Source: Strigamia acuminata (taxonomy: Eukaryota > Arthropoda > Chilopoda > Geophilomorpha > Linotaeniidae). From it: a DNA stretch of 64,000 nucleotides. The stretch is taken from positions 17,477,060 to 17,541,059 of the forward strand of contig OX442314.1 of assembly GCA_949358305.1 (NCBI GenBank). Reading direction: 5' to 3'. A program made the translations under genes and the position numbers. Under the pieces are notes generated by a model, which was not told the origin of the DNA, made no database searches, and worked only from the letters and a program-made list of their open reading frames with translations. Below are positions 13,901 through 25,852 of this stretch, one piece after another (the stretch's first letter is position 1; each line of letters starts with the position of its first letter).

Positions 13901-16482
13901 TTGTGTTGGTTGTGGTTCCTTTAGTTATTGGCGGAATTGGTTCAATTTCCCTAATTCTTTTACTTTTACTCTGGTATAAGAAAAGGCAAGTTTTAACTGC
14001 AATCTTGTACCAACAACTTCCAATTTTAAAAACATGTTTCGAGTTATTTCAGATTAACTGTACGAGCCCAGCTTGAAAACCTGGATTGGTTGGTAGATTG
14101 GAATGATGTAGTGACAATGCCAAATACTACCAGTACTACAAGTAATTTAAGCGCAAGCAATCATAGCATGATTGTGAACAGTAAAGGACATATTGTTCAT
14201 TGGAAATCGCAGAGATGTTATTCAAAAGTAAAATATTAATTTTTAACTTTTTTTTTACTAATTAGTAAGTAAATTTTAAAAAAAAAATTTGTTTTTTAAA
14301 TTTAGTTTTTTAATTACAAAGAGCCAACTGACATTTTACTCGACAACATTAAATTTCGTGAAGAAATTATGTATTTAAGGAAATTGAACCATGGAAATAT
14401 CGTTCGATTTCTTGGATTATGTTTGACACCTTGTGTAGCTCTGTTATTGGAATTTGTCCCCAAAGTAAACTAAAACGATGATCGGATAATTCAATTTACA
14501 CCTATGTGTTATAATTTTAATTATAATTTCAGGGGAGTTTGCAAGATTTACTCGCTAGTAAAAACGTAAAAATAACGTGGGAAATCAAGTACTCACTAAT
14601 CAGAGAAATTTGCCAGGGAATGCATTATCTGCACACCTCAGAACTTGGGCTGCATGGTGAACTGACATCCTCTGTTTGTTTAATTGACAACAGGTGGACA
14701 TGCAAAATTTCAGGTTAGTTTATTTATGGACTTGTGAACACAGTTTAATCTTTCTTTTTAGGATTTGGCCTATCGTTATTGAGAAAATCGAAGAAAACAC
14801 ACGATAAGACGTAAGAAATGTTATTATTATTGGTTAAAGTGGCTTCAGTGCCAACCTAACTCTAAATCACAAAATACAGAAAATGTTTTTGGAAAGCGCC
14901 AGAAATATTAAGAGACCCAGTCCAAAAACCAAGCAAACAAGGCGATATGTATTCGTGAGTGCCGTTACCACGTTCTGTTATGATTAAAACTAATCCTAAG
15001 CTGAATCTTTTTTAGATTTGGAATAATTCTCAATGAGATCTGTACCAACGAGTTACCATTTTCAGCAGAATTACAATATTTTACCCAGAGTGAAGTTATA
15101 ACTATTTTAAAAACTTTTGGAGAAGAAATTAATAACTCATTACAAAAGGTTCAAGAATAATTATACTGACAAAAAAAATCAGCATAATAAATTAATTAAA
15201 TGTTCTATCAAACTTCAGAAGTGGCAATCTCTTGACAACAGTGTGTTTCTCCCGTTACGACCTCACATACCAGAAGAATCATTACCCGAATCAAGTTTAG
15301 CTCAAAAAGGAATTATTAAAGTAAATATATATAAAAATAACACACACATATAGAAAAAAAGGTAATGTCTGTTTTAGTTAATGAACAATGCGTGGAACGA
15401 AGATCCTGAATTAAGGCCATCTTTTCGACAAGCTATTGGCGAACTAAACCGAATAAATCAACCAAAAGATGGACTTGTTGACAATCTTATAAACAGAGTA
15501 ACCTAAGCAATCTATTTTAACGTTTTATAACACCTCAGTTGTTTTTTTGTTTTTTATTTTTTTTTAAGCTGGAAGAATACTCAGCATCATTGGAAGAAAC
15601 CGTCCTTGAAAGGACTTTTGAATTACAAGAGGAACAAAGAAAAAGCGAAGAACTATTGTGCCAAATGTTACCCAGAAATATAGTAGAGAGTTTGAAACGA
15701 AACAACACAATCGAACCAGAAACATACAGTTCCGTCACAATCTTCTTCAGCGACATAGTTGATTTTACGTCACTCGCCAGTCACAGCTCACCCATGCAAA
15801 TAGTGGAAATGCTCAACGATCTTTATTCCCACTTCGACTCAATCATTGGAAACTACGATGTATACAAAGTGGAGACGATCGGAGATGCATGTATAAGCAA
15901 TTCAAAATCACGAACTAACCATTGAATCAATTTACCAATTACTATTTAATTTTTTATTTTCTCATTAGATATGGTTGTGAGTGGGCTATCATTCTGCAAT
16001 AGCAAATCACACGCTGGCGAAATCGCTACAATGGCGCTTCACATGTTATCCGAGATACGGAATTTCCGCATAAGCCACAAGCCGCAGGAAGTTTTAAAAC
16101 TTCGCATTGGTGTGCATTCGGGAGCGATAGTGGCTGGGATTGTGGGAATTAAAATGCCTCGATACTGTTTGTTTGGAGATACCGTGAATACAGCATCTCG
16201 CATGGAATCTACCGGCGAAGGTATAGCAATACGGCATAGTACATTTAGTCGTAAATGCGCCTAGTACTTTGTAATTTTTCCTACAATAATTACTGATTTT
16301 TTGTTTCTCTAGCTTTCCGGATTCATATGAGTGAAGCAAGTACAAAATTATTGCAAGAACTTGGAGGATACGAAATCGATTGCCGCGGCTTGCGTACTGT
16401 TAAAGGCAAAGGCACTATGATAACTTATTGGCTGAATGGAAAAACTGAATCTAAAAACATCACGGCAAAGATACACATATAA
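7970..16482 (+). CDS. Receptor guanylate cyclase with extended N-terminus and EGF-like modules
   Basis: A single-pass receptor making cGMP from GTP. I can join 29 exons in consistent phase to about 1670 residues; usual receptor cyclases have about 1050-1100. Order: signal peptide (1-22, [16 protein letters not shown]); residues ~25-490, unrecognised, with an internal repeat; ~495-970, ligand-binding-like region ([35 protein letters not shown]); two EGF-like modules (~999-1057: [18 protein letters not shown] and [18 protein letters not shown]); a helix (~1060-1085); kinase homology domain (~1150-1410); linker [20 protein letters not shown]; cyclase domain (~1480-1655). The cyclase has metal-binding [26 protein letters not shown] with the purine-selecting Glu, and [19 protein letters not shown] with the Cys, so it should be active on GTP. 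The kinase part has HGEL for HRD and SGFG for DFG, hence a pseudokinase. The introns after 10991 and 13985 appear to use GC donors. Confidence 0.9.
8609..9371 (+). other. Large intron 2 of the receptor guanylate cyclase
   Basis: A 763-bp intron between the signal-peptide-bearing exons and the first repeat-bearing exon, far longer than most others in this gene. It holds AT-rich sequence and a short (AAAT) run near 9005. No gene seen. Confidence 0.7.
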
Positions 16483-16700
16483 ACAATCAAGGATTAATTA
16501 TCAAACGTGGAAAATTAATATTTATTATAATTTTTTTCTAAAATCTTTTGATATTGGATTTTTTTCATTATAACCAGATTATTATCAACTTATGTGGTGT
16601 ATAATATATTAATAACTATTCGTGTGACGGTTTTTTAATGTTACGTCAATGTTGTAAAACTGTAATTAACAAAAATATCACAGAATTACAGTATATAACG

Positions 16701-16706
16701 AATAAA
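16701..16706 (+). terminator. Polyadenylation signal of the receptor guanylate cyclase
   Basis: AATAAA about 220 bases after the TAA stop, in the short gap between the convergent cyclase and GPCR genes. Confidence 0.5.
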
Positions 16707-16873
16707 CTCGATGTAAATAAACGATATATTTGAAAGGCGATATTATTTTCCTATGAATCACGAGTTCTGACAAAATATGGACTTGCTGTGCGGCCACTAC
16801 AAACAAACCCAAAACACTTTTATAATAAGATTTGATCAAATCTATGATTACTGGCCACAAAAGTTAATTATTC

Positions 16874-18173
16874 TTACTTGTGGGGAGTTATTAATCGATA
16901 ATAATACACAATCATTACGCCACCAACAAATGCTTGACATATCATGTCCAAATAAAACCAATTGCTATTCACTTCTTCAATTGCAATAATATCCGTAACG
17001 AGTTTAATAGAAATATAAACTCCTCCAATTATGGTTAGATGGACATACAGATAAAACCTGCAAAGTCGAGAACAAGGACTTCAGAAACAGTCACTAGAAA
17101 AGGAATACAAATTAAATTACTTATTAAATAACTTACTGTTCATGCAATGCAGAATCTTGAGCTCGTTTCTGGTGACTGAATTGTGATTTGACGAGGCGCA
17201 GAACTAAGCTATTGATTATTATCACGCTAATAATAAACGTGTCCAAAATTGCGTTTGAATATTGTCCATTTGTTAGCAAAAAGTCGCACGAATCACGGAA
17301 ATAATGAACCGTGTTACTGGAGTAGAGTCTTTCAAACCATAGTGGTAGCAACGACACTACAAATGGCAAATATTTGGTGCACTGCAACGGTTTGATGGAA
17401 TGTAAGTTTTGACAAAGTTCAAAAATTTGAAAACTCATCCATAGAAATGCAGTGATGAAGAAATATTTTTCCAAACAAAATAATAGTGGTTTGGGGCACG
17501 TCCACAGGTAGTTCAGGGTCTGAAAAATGTAGCCGAAAAACAAAGTTGCGGGGAAAACACTAACAACTTTCGGCCTCTTCAAGCGAATTAAAAGATGGCA
17601 TAATAATAATAATAATAATAGCACCGATATAATGCACAACATGCCATTGTATAATTTCAACGGTGTTGCGCTCAACTTTGGATAACACACGACAGCGTGA
17701 TCATCTTTCATTAAAAATTCGCCATACGATGCTACTTGTCGGATCGACTTCACCCATAATTGTCTACTGTGGTCTAAAAAATGAATATTTTCTTTCGGAA
17801 CCAGGTGGTATTTTTGTGATGAGAAGCAATTGTCCACGGGATAACAAACTGTGACTCCAAAGTTGTTATGAACGAAAGAATCTTCTCCATAATAATTGGT
17901 TGGTGATAAGAGGAGACCTCCACTACTGCTTATCGCGTACTCATCGGGATAAAAGTTCAAGGCTTTATATTGTACCTTATCAGGGAAAATAGTTTTGTTG
18001 AGGTTGTCAACGCCTATGAGTCCTGCGCAAACATTAAAGCAATCTGAACGTTTACCGAATACATCACCACCGGTACAGTGACTGGAAGCCATTTTGACGC
18101 TATCTCTAAAAGGTGGAATTGAGGGAATTGCGCGATGCAAATGGGGGAAGTACATAAAAATTAAAAAATTCAT
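16874..18173 (-). CDS. Methuselah-like family-B GPCR
   Basis: Two exons (18173-17137 and 17057-16874) joined by a GTAAGT donor and TTTGCAG acceptor give about 406 residues. After an extracellular part of about 190 residues with at least seven Cys (SHCTGGDVFGKRSDCFNVC, VTVCYPVDNC, HAVVCYP), seven hydrophobic segments follow: [101 protein letters not shown] and FYLDMICQAFVGGVMIVYY. The pattern of a Cys-rich ectodomain and 7TM core fits the arthropod Mth-like receptors, but the CCP signature typical of that ectodomain is not visible, so the subfamily call is moderate. The N-terminus lacks a strong signal peptide; ATG 18173 gives the longest frame, ATG 18092 is an alternative. A 40-bp tandem repeat overlaps the start. 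Confidence 0.72.
17597..17622. repeat. ATT/AAT microsatellite inside a coding exon
   Basis: A run of about eight AAT-type units on the plus strand, read as TTA codons on the minus strand. It encodes the poly-Leu core of the first transmembrane helix of the GPCR. Confidence 0.75.
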
Positions 18174-18239
18174 TATTTCGTGGACATTCGCGACTTAATG
18201 AAAAAAAATTCATTATTTCGTAGACATTCGCGACTTAAT
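18163..18239. repeat. 40-bp tandem duplication at a GPCR start codon
   Basis: Two copies of a unit containing ATTCATTATTTCG and ACATTCGCGACTTAAT (18163-18199 and 18203-18239), period 40, one clear mismatch (18182 versus 18222). Copy 1 contains the assigned start codon of the GPCR on the minus strand. Copy 2 supplies a second ATG 40 bases upstream, which is out of frame. Confidence 0.9.
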
Positions 18240-19003
18240 TCAACAAATTCATACTACGTAAATTTTATTCATAATATTACACAATAAATCCATCTGTTGT
18301 ATCATTTTTTTTAGTATTTCTCGTAATTAAAATTTGCTTTTCAATATTGTGACAATTCTGGTTTCCAAATTTCTTATATAAAACAACCAACTTCAATTTG
18401 CCTTTGTCATTCTAGCTTTATCGGATAATCCAGCAGGATTGACTTCGAGTTATCTATAAAAGAAATAAAAATGAAGTAAAATTATACAATTAAAAAGAAC
18501 CACCTAAACATGTATTGTATTCATAATAACCAAATTCAAGAACAATTTGAAATATTTTTTCCTAAGTATTTTTAAGCAGACAATCAACAAAAAACGCTTA
18601 AAAGAATTTTTAAACTATCAAATCACAACTTCACTACTATTATTTCCTTTTAAAAAAATTTGCTAATCTTTAACTTCACAGTAATAATATTTTTAATTCA
18701 ATATTTCATCAAATTAATCTAAATTTTCTCTCGTGTGTTTTTTTTTTTACAAGTTTCGTAGATGTGCAAAATATATTACAATTACCTCATGTTTTACGTG
18801 AAAGAAAATTTCAAGTTTAAAAAATAACAAAAAATTAAGCACAATAAACTACATTTCTTAAATAACATTATAAATACAAGCAGCAGACTAATTTAAGTAA
18901 AAATCCTCCTGCTGGATACAAGTTAAGTTAAGCTAATCGATCCGATTAGAAATCTTAACAACCGAGTAGTTCTCGATTTAATCTAACCATTCAATTTCAT
19001 CTT
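18240..19003. other. Intergenic / 3' region of GIGYF
   Basis: AT-rich sequence between the 5' end of the GPCR gene and the stop of GIGYF. Both genes are on the minus strand, so most of it is probably GIGYF 3' UTR. No further ORF or RNA gene seen. Confidence 0.5.
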
Positions 19004-20038
19004 TCAAACTCCCTCCAAGTGTTCGATTTCTCCCACATTGATGCGGTCGATGGCAGCATGGACGGTGAAGCCTAAAATGCTGTTGTCCACTTTTTGCATT
19101 TTGTTCTTCTTCTTCTTCTTCTGTCCAGCTCTTTGACCGTCTTCGGAATTCTGCATCGGCTGAGTTTTATTCGCTGGATTGATAGCAGGAGCAGGTCCCC
19201 ACATATTTTCCTACAAAATTAACATTAATTACATAAATTCACATCAAATCATATCCACAAATCCTTTGTACAACCTCTTCGTGTTTTTTGGCGCGATTTT
19301 TATGCTTGCTTCGACGTTCCAAAAATTCCTTAGCAAAATCTTGTGCCTCTTTGTTCTCACCTAGGTACGATCGAACGTAATCATGAACATCGAACGATGA
19401 CTCGACATCTTTTAAGAAGGCCACAAAAGTTGGAACTGTAAATTCAACATCATATAGTAGTTGGAAAACGAGTCGCAATGTTTCCACAACACGTACTATC
19501 AACGGTAGACTGAAGAGCACTTAGAGCTTGGATGCACCATTGTGTGAATTCGTCAGTCTTCTGAGTACGAGATTCGAAAATTTTCAAAACAGCGTCCTCT
19601 TCTTTCTTATTGCGGGTGTTCTTAGGAGTCTTACTCGCGCCGCTCGTGCTATTAAAATGCGCATTCTGAGTCACATTGGACGACGGTTCTCTGTTAACGT
19701 ACAAGTTCCACCTTTTAGCAATCTTTCCGTTAATTTCCCACGTTAAAACTCACGTAATTTTGTTAGCACGACTCGTGCGGTTGGCAGCAGCCAGGGCATC
19801 ATCCCAAAAACCACCAGCAGCTGTACTGTTAGTAGCCACGGTCTCCGAGCCCCACTTCGATGCTGGTTGGCTAGATGCAGTGGCTGTTGTAGTAGCCCAC
19901 GATAAATGTGTACTCGCATTGCTCCAGACGCCAGCGTTCAACAGAGAAACGTTCTAAAATAAAATAATTCGTTAAATTGATTCGATTAAAATTTTGCAAC
20001 ACAATAAATTCACATTTTGCGCTTTCTGTTGCGATTGT

Positions 20039-20070
<32 letters not shown>

Positions 20071-23000
20071 CTGCTGCTGTTGTTGTTTCTGCTGCTTAGA
20101 TAAGTTTTCTGCTTCCTCTTGTTGAATTTCCAACAAACTTTTGACTTGCTTGCCAGGTGCAGCCGAGCTGTTCAAAACGCTATTTCAACCTCAATTACAA
20201 AACTTAATTACACAAATTACTCTATTCTTACACTCTCGACCATGGCATTGAGGAATTCGATTTGCACTCCTGCTGTTGTTGTTTTTGCAGCAAAGCAGCT
20301 TGTTGCTGTTGCGATTGTATCACACGTTGACGTTGCTAAAGGCAAAAATTAAAAATTAATATTTCCCATTTAATATAATTAAAAAAAATCAAATTAAAAT
20401 CAAATTGCACCTCTTCTCTTTCGTGGCGTTCCTTTTCTTCCTGGAGTTTCTGAATTTCAACCAGAGATACCGTTTCATTCGTTGTCGGTGCAATCTTAAC
20501 TCCCCATGCCGGAGCTTGGACTTTAGCTCTTTCGGCCTTCTGCTTTTCCTGGAGTTTTTGCAAAGCTTCCAGTTGCTGTTGTCTTTGCATCTCTTGTTGC
20601 TTCGCCAACATCTCTTTCTGAAGCATTTCTTGCCTTTGAATTTCCTGTTGTCTCTGCAGCTCCAGTTGTTGCATCTCCAACTGTTGTCGTTGAAATTCTT
20701 TAAGTTGCTCGGCTTCTTTCTGGCGTTGCAACTCCAACTCCTGTTGTTCTTTCTTCTTCTAAAAAATAAATAAATAACAAAATTGAAATTAATTTTTTAG
20801 ACTTCTAAACCTTATGTTTAGAAAGTCTAATAAAACGGTCATCTCCGTCTGTTCGTCTGTACGTCTGTCCTGTCTGTACGTCTGTTCGTCTGTCCCGTCA
20901 GAACGTCTGTCCGCATCAATTCCGCCAAAACTATAGCAGCTAGAGCCAAACGGACAGCGGCAATGAACTCAGCACTCCTTCAATAGGTTCCTAAGGTATT
21001 TTTGTATTTCTCCGACTTCCGGTTTAATTAAAAAACTGGTTATTACACTTTTTTACAAACCGGAACCGGAAATGACATTTTTTTTTTTTTTTTTTTTAAG
21101 GGACAGACGGACAGACGGACAGGGGTTTAGAAGTCTAAGATGTAATGCAAGCATTACAGTTATTTACTTGTTTTTCATTTAAAGCCGTTTTAAGTTTTAA
21201 ATTCTCCTTACCCTTTCTTCTTCTTGTCGTCTTCGCTCTTCTTTTCTTCTCTTTTCCTCTTCTTTCCGTTTCAACTCCTCTTCTAATCTCTGCTGTTCTT
21301 TGCGCCGTAATTCTTCCTCCATTTTTCTTCGCTGCTCTTCAGCAAGCTGTCTTTCTTTCTCCTTTAATAACTCTTCTAACCGCTGTCGTTCCGCTTCCTC
21401 TTTTTGCTTTCTCAATTCCTCCTCCTTTTGTATTTTAAGAGCCTCTTCTCGCTTAAGTTCTTCCTGTCTTTTCATTTCCTCCTCCTCTTGTCGTTGTTGC
21501 ATCAGTCTTAGCCTCTCTTCTTCGACTCTGTCGCTTTCTTCCTTGATTTTCCGCTCCAAATCTTGCAAAACCGAAGGATTACCGCCTGGAACACCTCCAG
21601 CAACGTCCCAAACACTATTTGGCTGTGGTTTGGCACTACCCTCCCAAGGAGGCGCAACACCTGTTGATTTTTTGAGAAAATTAAAAAACGAGGATCGAAA
21701 CGTAAACCAAAGTCAAAACAAAACTAAAGGTTTTCATGCTCAAACCTGAAACTATCACAGAATTCCAACTGTTCATACCGTCTTTCATCACAGCAGGATT
21801 GATATTTGGTAATCTCTGGAACTGTTGTAACATCTCGGGATGAATAACATCTTGCCCCGGTGGTCTGCAATAACTAAATTCAAACTCGATAGATAACGTA
21901 AAAATTTAAATAAGTATACCGTGCAGGCAGCTGTAATTGTTGTAGAAGTAGATGCTGCATAATGAGTTGTTGCTGCTGAACAGGATTAAGATTGTTGAAG
22001 CCCTCAGTTTCTTTGAGATTATTTATGGCTTGTTGTAAATGCACTTGATTTCTCATAAACATTTGTTGTTGCAACATTTGCTGCACTAACTGTTGTTGTA
22101 AAATCTGCTGTTGCAGCACGTATAATCGTTGTTCCTGCTCATTCAGATGAGGGGGAATCGGCGGGGCAGTTAAATGCTCTTTCGGAGGAGCCAATGTGGG
22201 TGGCACTGGCGGTGGAGTATTCTAAAACACGAAACACATTTAATTAATTAATTAATTAATTAATTAATTAATTAATTAATAAAAAGTAATAAAAAAATTA
22301 CCAATAGTGGAGGTGGCGCTGGGCCAGGAGAAAATGGAATACGATCCCATCGTTTTATTAGTTCGCCCAGCTGAGCAAATCGTTCGTCGCAACCTCGCCT
22401 GACTGATAAGTTCATTGTGAAATAGCCAGCAGTAAACCACTCGGCCATTTCTGTCCGAGTAAAGGGACCCTGAACTTGACCCTGAGGATCTCTGTAGAAC
22501 CATTTGAAGGCATCTTCATGCTGAACAGGAAGCGCTGAGCTGCGTGACGTTTGAGCTACTTTTTCATCATCCTGTAAAACACAAAATCAAAATAAATGAT
22601 TAGTCATAACGCCCATCCACGATTAAATGCCAACAATACTTCTGCAGTCCATTTGGCCACCAAATTCTCAGCTGCTTTTTCGAGATGATCAAAATTCACA
22701 TCTTCACTGTGCTTATCGCAGTCACTTCCTGCCGTCAAAACACCAGTTAAATTCGGAGCTTGCATATTTACACGCGTGGGAACAGTCAACGGATTATCAA
22801 CGCTCGGAACACCACTAATTCCTTTCATATCTTTATGTATCTGAGTCGGCATTCCACTTTGTGCAACACTAGATATTTTCATACTGTAAGTAGGGTTATG
22901 ATGATTAAAACTGTTGGTTTCGCTCAAACATGTCCTCTTAGATTGCGTTTCTTGAATGTTGGATGGCACAGGAGATTCTCTTTCACTATTTGCAATGGGA

Positions 23001-24875
23001 GGTGACGATTTACACCGAGTACTGTTATCTACACTTTGCTTTCTAGACGCCGGCTCGATTATCCTTTGCGTAGAAAACTGCTTGTCATCGTTGGCAGTAT
23101 GAGGATGATTAACAATATTGTCCGAACACACTTTTTCCCTTTCTCCTTTATGCAGTCGATTAGAAATTGCTTCTTCCTGGCGCTTTTTAAACCGTTCTTG
23201 CAACGACTCCTGCAACAAAACATTCAAGTTTCCCGAACATTAAAGATATTAAAAATAACGAGCAAACGCACCATATCTTTCTCTTCTTTATGCTGTCGTC
23301 CAACAGATGTCACGTCATCTAGCCGCTTTTTCACTCTTTCGACTGTCGAGTCCTGAATCAATGAGAATTATTCACATTTATTTCTCAATACAAAACAAAA
23401 ATAAAAATATATACTTTATCTTCGGGTGGTAATTTGGATTTTTCCTCCTCCTCACTTCCTGAGATTTGACTGTCGGACAACTGTAAAAATAAATATAAAA
23501 TAAACGTGACAATCAAAATCACTTTTCGAATTGATTAGTCGCACACGCACAGACCTTGCTTTCCAAAAAGGCACCACTGGAATCAAACGTTCCAACAAAC
23601 CCAACATCGCCGTTATCTTCCGTGCTCCATTCCGGTAACTGATCACCTAAAATCACGAGCAAAATAAATTTTTTAAAAACATAAAAGGAGCATTCAATTA
23701 TTTACGCACCACCACCTTCGTGATCACAATCCCACGATGTTTTGCTAATTCGTGATGACTTTTGATTAAAAGCTTTATCACTGCTGGTGGAACTGCTTCC
23801 GTCCCTGCTGTTACTACTATGTACACTGTACTCCCTATTGTTGTTCCACTCCCTTTCCGGATCTTGTTCTCTCTCATTTCTATCATTGTTTCGCCAACTG
23901 CTCCTGTCAGCTGTTAAACAAATACCAGTTAAAACGGTAAATCCACAATGTATGAACAACTAACTTACCCCATTTCTCACCCCTAGTTGAAGTTGTTCTC
24001 CACCCACCATCGTCATTATCCGAATCTTTGCGCCAAGTATAATTCCGACCCGAGTCTACGTATACCTTTTCAAACCTTCTTTCCCTAATTAAAACATGCC
24101 AAATCGTTTAATCCTATTCCGTAGCAACCTTCTAAATACGCGTTACTTGTCTTCCCAACTCTGACTTCTTTCGTGCATTGATTGGCTTCTTTCAAATGGC
24201 CGTGGACATGAAAATCCACCGGGAGAACCATCTGTGCCTTCATCATTACTCAAACCACGTTGGTAGTAAGTTCCACGTCCTTTTATGTAATTTTAATTAA
24301 ATAAAATGTGAAAAATGCTAACTATCTCAAGCCTTGTGCATACCACGGCCCCTTCCTCGCTCCGTAGAACCTCCACGACCACCTCGAGTAGGCGGAGGCG
24401 CAGCAGATCTTTCTGAACCTCGATTCATTAATCGAAGAACTGCGTCACTGTTTACAGACCGGGCCCAGGTTCGCTGAAAATTAAACTGAAACGATTAGCT
24501 TTTAACATTTATTTTTAAACATTTAGAGAACTATGTACGTTACACACTTGCTCTTCTTCGGATATTGAAACCAGAGCTAGAGGCAATTGACACTTTTCAG
24601 TCGCAACTCCCTCTAATTCCAACATATCTTCTGGAGGTCTAGCATTCTTATCGAACAACGCTAACATCTCTTCCCGTCCGTATCGATATTCAGCAAGTTT
24701 ATACTTCGGAAGACCTGGAGATGGAGGCGGTGATGCCACAGCACTGCCATGGGACAACGCTCGCAACCTAAACCAAATTAATAAAATTTAAATGTAATTT
24801 TTTTTAAAAAAAATAATAATAATAATAAAATAGTCACCATTCAGGACCAAACTTAAGCGCAGCAGTTTCAGTCAT
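19004..24875 (-). CDS. GIGYF: GRB10-interacting GYF protein (GIGYF)
   Basis: A cytoplasmic translational repressor that bridges the cap-binding protein 4EHP to mRNA-bound factors. Multi-exon, well over 1000 residues. The N-terminus [20 protein letters not shown] and the 4EHP-binding motif YXYX4L ([12 protein letters not shown]) are conserved. An Arg/Gly/Ser-rich and acidic region follows, then the GYF domain at about 22530-22310 ([50 protein letters not shown]), which binds Pro-rich PPGΦ ligands. After it come Gln-rich segments, a long Glu/Lys/Arg coiled coil (21570-21200, 20740-20400), [31 protein letters not shown] with a poly-Gln run, [37 protein letters not shown] and the C-terminal box [20 protein letters not shown]. 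These match vertebrate GIGYF2 in order. One intron carries a MITE-like element. Confidence 0.95.
20030..20100. repeat. Poly-Gln-coding CAG/CAA repeat in GIGYF
   Basis: CTG/TTG-type triplets on the plus strand encode roughly 20 Gln residues on the minus strand, directly after [19 protein letters not shown]. Vertebrate GIGYF2 has a poly-Gln tract at the same relative place. Confidence 0.85.
20797..21138. mobile_element. MITE-like foldback in a GIGYF intron
   Basis: About 342 bp bounded by the terminal inverted repeat TTAGACTTCTAAACC (20797-20811) and its complement (21124-21138). The left end is itself a hairpin, with a second arm GTTTAGAAAGTCTAA at about 20816-20830. Inside both ends lie short tandem arrays of GTCTGT-type units (about 20848-20910) and the complementary GACGGACA units (about 21102-21122), so long single-strand ends could pair. 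No transposase ORF. It lies within a GIGYF intron and leaves the splice sites intact. Confidence 0.75.
22236..22279. repeat. TTAA/AATT tandem repeat
   Basis: About ten repeats of ATTA in an intron of GIGYF. Confidence 0.85.
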
Positions 24876-25852
24876 GACCAAAGATGATTGATATTTTCTC
24901 AACTGGAAAATATGAAACATCGATTAAAGTATTGGAGAGACAAATGGTAAACATGATTGATTTGATTGAATAGTTGTGGCCACCTCACAACGTTTATTAA
25001 GTTTATTTCAAGGTGTATCGTATGACAACCTAGTTGGCATTCACCGGCAGCCCATCGCTTTCACACTTCATTTTCACGAGTATTTTATTAAATCGGAGCA
25101 ACCAACTGTGCAGTAGGAATCGTGCTGCTACAAAATTTGTCTATTTATTTCACAAACTAAAAACTTCGTCCTTCGTGGTAGGAAATACCAGAAACGTACT
25201 ACACGTGATCGAACAAGCGAAAACGGCAGATGCGTCGAACTTTGAGAAAATTCGTTTTTAAAGCCTGAAAATTTATTACGCCCTTTATATCCAAACCTTA
25301 CCAAATACAATAATACAGCAACTGGAGGATCAGACACGACAGCAAAACCCAAGATGGCTGAACTTTAAGTAAGCACGTGACTAAGTCCCGGACGTAAGCC
25401 ACCAATGTCCTCTTAGCACGCTAATCATGGTCATAGATTTGTTGTCTTCTCATAATAAATAAAAAAAATTAAATTTAAGTTTTTATGAAATTTATGTTTT
25501 TTGTGTGTCGAATTCAACAATTTGCGTTTTGTAATTTTCCTTATAAAATTATTTCCAGATTTTTTTTTTAAATCTAAAATAATTTTTAAATAAATAAAGA
25601 TGCTTATGCTTGTTTTTAAAATTATTATTTTCCGATTGTTTTCAAGCAACTATAATCGAGATCTGAAACAAAAATAATAATAATAAAACATTTGTTTTAG
25701 CACCTGTAAGCCTTGTTAGGTTATATATAAAGGCCTTGCATGAAAAGACACTGTAATTTCCGTTTCCGGAATTCTTGCGTGTAATTTTGAGTTGGGACAT
25801 CCAAGCGTGTCTTTCCTCCGTACACTCAAGACCGTTTTATTAGCAAGCAGAC
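24876..25852. other. Shared upstream region of GIGYF and DDI
   Basis: Head-to-head promoter region of two genes. A probable GIGYF 5' UTR exon lies at about 25305-25400 (minus strand), ending TGTATTTG before a GTAAGG donor. The part closest to DDI contains its 5' UTR. The intervening DNA is A/T homopolymer-rich. No additional gene seen. Confidence 0.5.

Noticed and set aside
21300-21749. 149-codon Ser/Cys-rich ORF on the plus strand
   Set aside because: Antisense shadow of the Glu/Arg/Lys coiled coil of GIGYF.
22276-22503. 75-codon minus-strand ORF over the GYF domain
   Set aside because: Out-of-frame shadow of the real GYF-coding frame.
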